Positions 23,716-27,866 of a DNA stretch of 27,866 nt are shown in pieces. The stretch lies in contig CAADUC010000033.1 in the NCBI GenBank assembly GCA_900752115.1, positions 1 to 27,866 on the forward strand, given 5' to 3'. Within the stretch, counting starts at the first letter, position 1. Each line of letters begins with the position of its first letter. Below the pieces are notes generated by a model. That model was not told the DNA's origin and ran no database searches. It saw only the letters and a list, made by a program, of their open reading frames with translations. The translations under genes were made by a program, and so were the position numbers. Source of the DNA: Clostridia bacterium (GTDB lineage Bacteria; Bacillota; Clostridia; Oscillospirales; Acutalibacteraceae).

Positions 23716-24561
23716 ATGAAAAGAAGACAATCCTTTTTCCCTTGTATCCGCAGAATTCTGCTGTATCTCTTTGCAGCGATTCTATGCATCTGTTTTATCT
23801 TCCCCTTTTTCTGGATGCTGAGAACCTCGCTGATGGAACTCAAGCAAATCTTCCTGCTGCCTCCCGTCTTTCTGCCGGATCCGTTATATTGGCAAAATTA
23901 TCCGGAAGCCTTCGGACACTTTCCTCTGCTGCGCTTTATCGGGAATTCTTTCCTCATCAGCATCCTGTCCGTTGTAGGGGCGGTATTCACCTCGTCGCTG
24001 TGTGCTTTTGGCTTCTCACGTATTCAGTGGAAATTGAGAGAACCCATTTTTACCGTGGTTCTGTGCAGCATGATGCTGCCGTATGCCGTAACGATTATTC
24101 CCACATACCTGGGATGGAATATGGTAGGCGGAGTGGATACATACCTTCCGCTGATTCTCCCATCCTGGTGCGGAGGAGGAGCAATGTACATTTTCCTGCT
24201 TCGACAGTTTTTCCTCTCCCTGCCAAAGGAACTCGATGAATCCGCCATTGTGGACGGCGCTGGTTATTTCACCATCTACTCGAGAATCATCTTACCCTTG
24301 ACGAAACCCGCGCTTATCGTCGTAATGCTCTTTTCTTTTCAGGCCTCGTGGAACGATTTTCTGTCCCCCATCGTCTACCTCAACACAACAGACAAATATC
24401 CCATGTCCGTGGGCCTTCAGCTGTTTTCATCAAGCTATTCCGTAGCCTACGGAGAGCTCATGGCAGTCGCCGTCATTGCGGTGCTTCCGTGCGTACTGTT
24501 GTTTTTTGCGGGACAAAAATATTTTATTGAAGGAATTGCTCTGACCGGTATCAAGGGATAA
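23716..24561 (+). CDS. ABC sugar transporter permease (MalG/UgpE-type)
   Basis: 281-residue permease with six membrane helices and an EAA loop, LPKELDESAIVDGAGYFTIY. It begins one base after the stop of the first permease, with GGTGGAG 6 nt before ATG 23716. An ATG at 23701 in the same frame, overlapping the first gene, would add five residues and is less well placed. Tight coupling supports equal synthesis of the two permeases. Confidence 0.92.
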   Translation: MKRRQSFFPCIRRILLYLFAAILCICFIFPFFWMLRTSLMELKQIFLLPPVFLPDPLYWQNYPEAFGHFPLLRFIGNSFLISILSVVGAVFTSSLCAFGFSRIQWKLREPIFTVVLCSMMLPYAVTIIPTYLGWNMVGGVDTYLPLILPSWCGGGAMYIFLLRQFFLSLPKELDESAIVDGAGYFTIYSRIILPLTKPALIVVMLFSFQASWNDFLSPIVYLNTTDKYPMSVGLQLFSSSYSVAYGELMAVAVIAVLPCVLLFFAGQKYFIEGIALTGIKG

Positions 24562-24633
24562 CCTGGCCGGGACATATCAGTATACCGGGACGAAAACAAA
24601 GGAATAAACGTCAGACCGGTTGGGAGGAATTGG

Positions 24634-26664
24634 ATGACTGGTTATGGCACCAAATTTATCTGGCGCGATTCCGACGCATTTTCTCTGTACTCCCCTACAG
24701 AAGAAACGGAACAGCGCCCCGAAAACAACAAAAAAAACATCTTTGAAAACCTTTTGAAGCCGCCTGCTCTCAGACGCTACCCAGTCGGGCGCATTCGGCC
24801 CTGCGGATGGCTTCGCACACAACTCAAACTTCATGCCTCCGGAATGGGCGGTACCCTCGATGAATTTTGGCCGTACATTAAACATTCCCGCTGGTTCGGA
24901 GGATATCTGCCGGATGAAAGGGATGTGCCGGACAGTATTATTTACTGGCTTGACGGCTTGATCCCCATGGCCTGGCAGCTGGATGATCGGACTTTGCAGG
25001 AAAAATGCCATCATTATATCGGGATGCTTCTGAACAGGCAGCAGGAAAACGGATGGCTTTGCCCAGAAGGTCCCATTCCGGAAGAACTTGACAAATCCGT
25101 ACACAATCGAAACGGCATGTTTATCATGTCAGAGTTTACGGACGGCTGGCCGCTGTTCGGTATTATGAAGCCGCTCATCCAGTATTATGAGGCTACCGGT
25201 GACAGGCGGATTCCGCAAGCTGTCGGAAAAGCGCTTCGATGCTTAGACTATCTGTTGGATAAACTGTCTCTCCGCAACTGGGGGAGCCTCCGCTGGAGCG
25301 AAGGATTGATTTCTGTATACTGGCTTTATGAACGCACCCGTGAGCCATGGCTCCTTCAATTGGCACAAAAGCTGCGCTGTCAGGGATTCGACTGGAATGA
25401 GCTGTATCGGGATGAAAGCACATGGCCCTATGCGATGCCTCTCGAGCAATGTCACTGGAGCGCACTGAATCACGTTGTCAACACGGCGATGGCCGTTAAA
25501 AGCGGCCCGCTCTGCTACAGGCTTTCGGGAAAAGAGTTTGATTTTACTGCTCCGCAGAGAATGCTCTCTCTGCTCGATCAATATCACGGATTTGTAACAG
25601 GAATGTTTTCCGGAGATGAAGGATTCGCCGGAAAGGAACCGATTCAGGGAAGCGAACTGTGCGGCGTGGTGGAGCTGATGTATTCACTCGAAGAAGCACT
25701 GGCTGTCACCGGAGAGCTTTCCTATGCGGACCGTTTGGAAAAGCTCGCATTTAACAGTCTGCCCGCGGCATTTAATCCGGAAATGACGGCTCATCAATAT
25801 GTGCAGCAAATCAATCAGCCGCAATGCAGCCGTCAGGAATGGCCGGTATACAGTACTGCTGGTCCGGAATCCAATCTGTTTGGCATTGAACCGAATTTCC
25901 CCTGCTGTACAACGCAGACACAAGGATGGCCGAAGTTTATCCAATCAATCTTTATGCAGGCAGAGAAAGGAATTGCCCTTCTCTCGTATGCACCGGCTCA
26001 ACTGGATACGACCATTGAGGGCATATCGGTTTCTGTGGAATTAGGGGGAGAATATCCTTTCTCCGATGAAGCATCCGTGTCTGTTTTCGCAGAAGGTTGT
26101 GTACCTTTTTCACTGCTTCTCCGTGTTCCCTCCTGGGTGTCAGCCTTTACCGCAACAGATGGCAGCACTTCCTATCAGGGGACGCCAGGAAGCTTTCTGG
26201 AAATTAAAAAAACATGGAGCGGAAAATCTGAGATAAGAATCGTCATGAAAACAGGCTATCAATTTGTGGAAAGACCAAACCATCTCTATGCTCTTGTGCA
26301 TGGTCCGCTCGTCTATGCACTCTCCATCCAGGAAAAATGGATTCAGCAGTGTAAACCAGAAGCAAAGGAAAAACCATGGCTCAACAATTGGGAGGTGTAT
26401 CCCCAGTCTCCCTGGAATTACGGATTTGTGCGAAATGCGGAACTGCACATTTTGCACAGGAAGCCGGGAGAGTATCCATTCAGTCAAAGCGGTGCTCCGA
26501 TAGAGATTCGCACAACAGGGAAAAAAATCGCTTGGACATTGGAGCGCGGTACAGCGTCCCCTTCCCCGTCAATGGAATGGATAAGTCAGGAGAAAGAGGA
26601 GATTTGCCTGATTCCATACGGCTGTACATGTTTACGTATGACGGAATTACCCTTCGTCGAATAA
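24634..26664 (+). CDS. GH127-like glycoside hydrolase (beta-L-arabinofuranosidase-type)
   Basis: 676 residues without a signal peptide, so intracellular. The N-terminal RYPVGRIRPCGWLRTQLKLHASG block and the (alpha/alpha)6-type body fit the Glyco_hydro_127 superfamily. Residues matching the zinc/cysteine catalytic centre of the Bifidobacterium enzyme are E341 and C343 in SELCGVVE and C424-C425 in NFPCCTTQTQGWPKFIQS, with C424 the likely nucleophile. The motifs differ in detail from characterised GH127 members, so the exact sugar cleaved is uncertain. The last gene of the sugar ABC operon, it would cleave the imported oligosaccharide. The ATG follows GGGAGG. Confidence 0.8.
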   Translation: MTGYGTKFIWRDSDAFSLYSPTEETEQRPENNKKNIFENLLKPPALRRYPVGRIRPCGWLRTQLKLHASGMGGTLDEFWPYIKHSRWFGGYLPDERDVPDSIIYWLDGLIPMAWQLDDRTLQEKCHHYIGMLLNRQQENGWLCPEGPIPEELDKSVHNRNGMFIMSEFTDGWPLFGIMKPLIQYYEATGDRRIPQAVGKALRCLDYLLDKLSLRNWGSLRWSEGLISVYWLYERTREPWLLQLAQKLRCQGFDWNELYRDESTWPYAMPLEQCHWSALNHVVNTAMAVKSGPLCYRLSGKEFDFTAPQRMLSLLDQYHGFVTGMFSGDEGFAGKEPIQGSELCGVVELMYSLEEALAVTGELSYADRLEKLAFNSLPAAFNPEMTAHQYVQQINQPQCSRQEWPVYSTAGPESNLFGIEPNFPCCTTQTQGWPKFIQSIFMQAEKGIALLSYAPAQLDTTIEGISVSVELGGEYPFSDEASVSVFAEGCVPFSLLLRVPSWVSAFTATDGSTSYQGTPGSFLEIKKTWSGKSEIRIVMKTGYQFVERPNHLYALVHGPLVYALSIQEKWIQQCKPEAKEKPWLNNWEVYPQSPWNYGFVRNAELHILHRKPGEYPFSQSGAPIEIRTTGKKIAWTLERGTASPSPSMEWISQEKEEICLIPYGCTCLRMTELPFVE

Positions 26665-26669
26665 CAACA

Positions 26670-26720
26670 AAAATGCAGGAGGCCGAAACAGCCCTGTGCT
26701 GTTCCAGTCTCCTGCATTTT
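26670..26720. terminator. Terminator of the sugar operon
   Basis: AAAATGCAGGAG (26670-26681) pairs with CTCCTGCATTTT (26709-26720), with AACAGC/GCTGTT pairing inside, followed by CGTTTTCC. It lies 5 nt after the GH127-like stop codon. The arms are A/T-flanked on both strands, so it may also stop the minus-strand crotonase transcript. Confidence 0.9.
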
Positions 26721-26830
26721 CGTTTTCCATCCTGCCCTAATCGGAGATAAAAGCTCTCATGATGCCTGTCAAGGTGAAAAAAGCTATTGATCAAACTGTC
26801 CTCCCAAAATTTTGATAGGAAGTTTTTACA

Positions 26831-27535
26831 CTATACACCAAACAGCAGCGACGTCAAATAATGCCTGCCAAACTCCAGCTGGCGGGAATAATCCATTCCC
26901 TGCGTCGCCATGTAATACTGCTTACACAGCGAAAGCGCTTTCAAATTACACGGAGGAATTTCTCTCCAAAAGCTTTTGGCCGCTTCTACAATGTCCCCGG
27001 AGTCTGCAATTCGGTTTACTATTCCAAGTTCCAACAGCCGGGACGCAGGAATAGGCCTCGCAAGCATCATTTCATAGCATAGCTTTTTCGGCAGGCTGTT
27101 TCTCACTCCCATCAAGGAAATCATCGGAGCGGAATGATTGTGAAGTTCTGGAAACTCAAAGGTTGCGTCAGCAGACACCACTGCGAGATCGCAGGCATCC
27201 ACCAGACTAACACCGCCGCCTCCCGTTTTTCCAGACACTGCGGCAATCAGGATTTTTGGAAATTCCACAAACGATCGATGCACTCTGCATAATGCTGCCG
27301 AAAATGCCGAAATCCCCTCTACTGAACGCTGTGACGGTTCTCCCAGATCCCCGCCAAAACAAAAATACTCCTCATTTCCCGTAACAATCATCACTTCACA
27401 GCGCTCATCGTTCTCGTATTCTCTCAGTGCGCTGCACAGTTCCTCCATCGTATGGAGATCCAAGAGATTTCTGCGATTCGAAGAGCTCAATGTCAGGACA
27501 ACAAAGGGGAAATCTTCCTGAATCCGAATTGACAC
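26831..27535 (-). CDS. Enoyl-CoA hydratase/isomerase (crotonase) family protein
   Basis: 234-residue crotonase-fold protein. The two oxyanion-hole regions are seen: FCFGGDL (58-64) and SGKTGGGGVSLVDACDLAV (101-119). Aligned to rat enoyl-CoA hydratase, the place of catalytic Glu144 is Ser110, while the second position (Glu164) is kept as E130 in FEFPEL. A single Glu suits an isomerase or another crotonase reaction rather than a hydratase. The start is GTG 27535 with GGGAGG (27543-27548) 7 nt upstream. Length is slightly short for the family (~260). It is not obviously linked to the neighbouring sugar operon. The acyl-CoA substrate is unknown. Confidence 0.85.
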   Translation of the reverse strand: MSIRIQEDFPFVVLTLSSSNRRNLLDLHTMEELCSALREYENDERCEVMIVTGNEEYFCFGGDLGEPSQRSVEGISAFSAALCRVHRSFVEFPKILIAAVSGKTGGGGVSLVDACDLAVVSADATFEFPELHNHSAPMISLMGVRNSLPKKLCYEMMLARPIPASRLLELGIVNRIADSGDIVEAAKSFWREIPPCNLKALSLCKQYYMATQGMDYSRQLEFGRHYLTSLLFGV

Positions 27536-27568
27536 GTTGTTTCCTCCCACGTATCACATATTTTCCGA

Positions 27569-27700
27569 TCACAGAAGAGAACGAATGTAATCCAGAATTT
27601 CAAACGTCTTGAGTTCTCTCTGCATAACAGCAAGTTTGTCCTCATCGATTTTGTCCGCAATCCCGAAAATATAGTCCATCCACTCAAAGGTTTTTTCCAT
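27569..27700 (-). CDS. Possible tiny protein, 43 aa
   Basis: Starts at ATG 27700 (MEKTFEWMDYIF...) and stops 33 nt before the crotonase start. It is highly acidic and helical-looking, ending in KTFEILDYIRSLL. No clear ribosome binding site precedes the ATG, so it may be the remnant of a larger gene or not translated. The longer open frame to 27763 crosses a terminator-like hairpin and is unlikely. Confidence 0.3.
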   Translation of the reverse strand: MEKTFEWMDYIFGIADKIDEDKLAVMQRELKTFEILDYIRSLL

Positions 27701-27731
27701 AGGCAACACCGCAGAACACGCAAAAGGAAAG

Positions 27732-27761
27732 GCCCTGCGGGAAGATTCCACCCGGCAGGGC
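27732..27761 (-). terminator. Probable terminator of the right-edge gene
   Basis: Hairpin GCCCTGC-GGG (27732-27741) with CCC-G-GCAGGGC (27751-27761), one bulged base, 9-nt loop. On the minus strand it is followed by CTTTCCTTTTG, a T-rich tail. It lies between the truncated right-edge gene and the tiny ORF. Confidence 0.6.
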
Positions 27762-27800
27762 ATATAAACGCCATTCCATCAGCGCTGCAGCCACACTGAT

Positions 27801-27866
27801 TTAAGCCGTCAGGCAGGATCGCCTGTCAGCCAGAATCAGATTCGCCAGCGCGAACAGGATATTCAA
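27801..27866 (-). CDS. C-terminal end of a gene running off the window, possibly a transposase
   Basis: The minus strand keeps one open frame of 21 codons to the window edge, ending LFALANLILADRRS and four more residues before TAA at 27801-27803, with the terminator 40 nt further on. The LFALANL ending is reminiscent of the last residues of some DDE transposases; this is a weak memory-based guess. Confidence 0.3.
   Translation of the reverse strand: MNILFALANLILADRRSCLTA

Overview
The window looks like a chromosomal segment of a strictly anaerobic, fermentative Gram-positive bacterium of the class Clostridia, probably a gut lineage of the Oscillospirales/Ruminococcaceae type. The reasons are a group B plus group C [FeFe] hydrogenase operon, strong AGGAGG-type ribosome binding sites, sigma-A promoters of the TTGACA-N17-TATAAT form, a CsoR/CopA copper operon, and a lipoprotein-dependent sugar ABC transporter with an AraC regulator. 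The species assignment is inference. I ran no database search.

Layout. (1) 209-4933, minus strand: a hydrogen module in the order thioredoxin-like [2Fe-2S] ferredoxin, sensory [FeFe] hydrogenase with a PAS domain (HydS type), SpoIIE-type phosphatase, group B [FeFe] hydrogenase. It is read from a near-consensus promoter (5019-5047) whose start site lies on an 18-bp palindrome matching the clostridial Rex operator at 17 of 18 positions. (2) 5166-8036, minus strand: copper efflux operon copA-csoR with a CsoR-like operator at its promoter. The CopA frame runs on into a CopZ-like domain that keeps its own Shine-Dalgarno and ATG. (3) 8254-8647: two overlapping small hypothetical genes with a terminator. 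(4) 8746-12851: MarR regulator and a heterodimeric ABC exporter with one degenerate ATP site. (5) 13169-15530: two acetyltransferases and, on the other strand, a membrane protein with an SH3-like tail. (6) 15540-18120: a repeat pair, a small beta-flower-like repeat protein, a structured RNA candidate and a TROVE/Ro60-like protein (Rsr). (7) 18121-20871: a further structured intergenic segment, a frameshifted URO-D family gene and an AraC regulator. (8) 21240-26664: sugar-binding lipoprotein, two permeases and a GH127-like glycosidase. (9) 26831-27866, minus strand: a crotonase-fold gene, a tiny ORF and the last codons of a gene that runs off the right edge.

How the parts work together. The hydrogen module would sense H2 or redox state (HydS plus phosphatase) and adjust a hydrogenase under NADH-responsive Rex control. 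CsoR would release copA when Cu(I) rises. The MarR protein would gate the exporter. The AraC protein probably controls uptake and cleavage of an oligosaccharide, possibly one carrying L-arabinofuranose-type residues.

The most interesting signal is the 16361-16545 segment just upstream of rsr. It folds on paper into a closing helix around three hairpins, carries a GTCGAAG sequence like the Ro60-binding motif of bacterial Y RNAs, and ends in an intrinsic terminator. It is a good candidate for an unannotated Y RNA.
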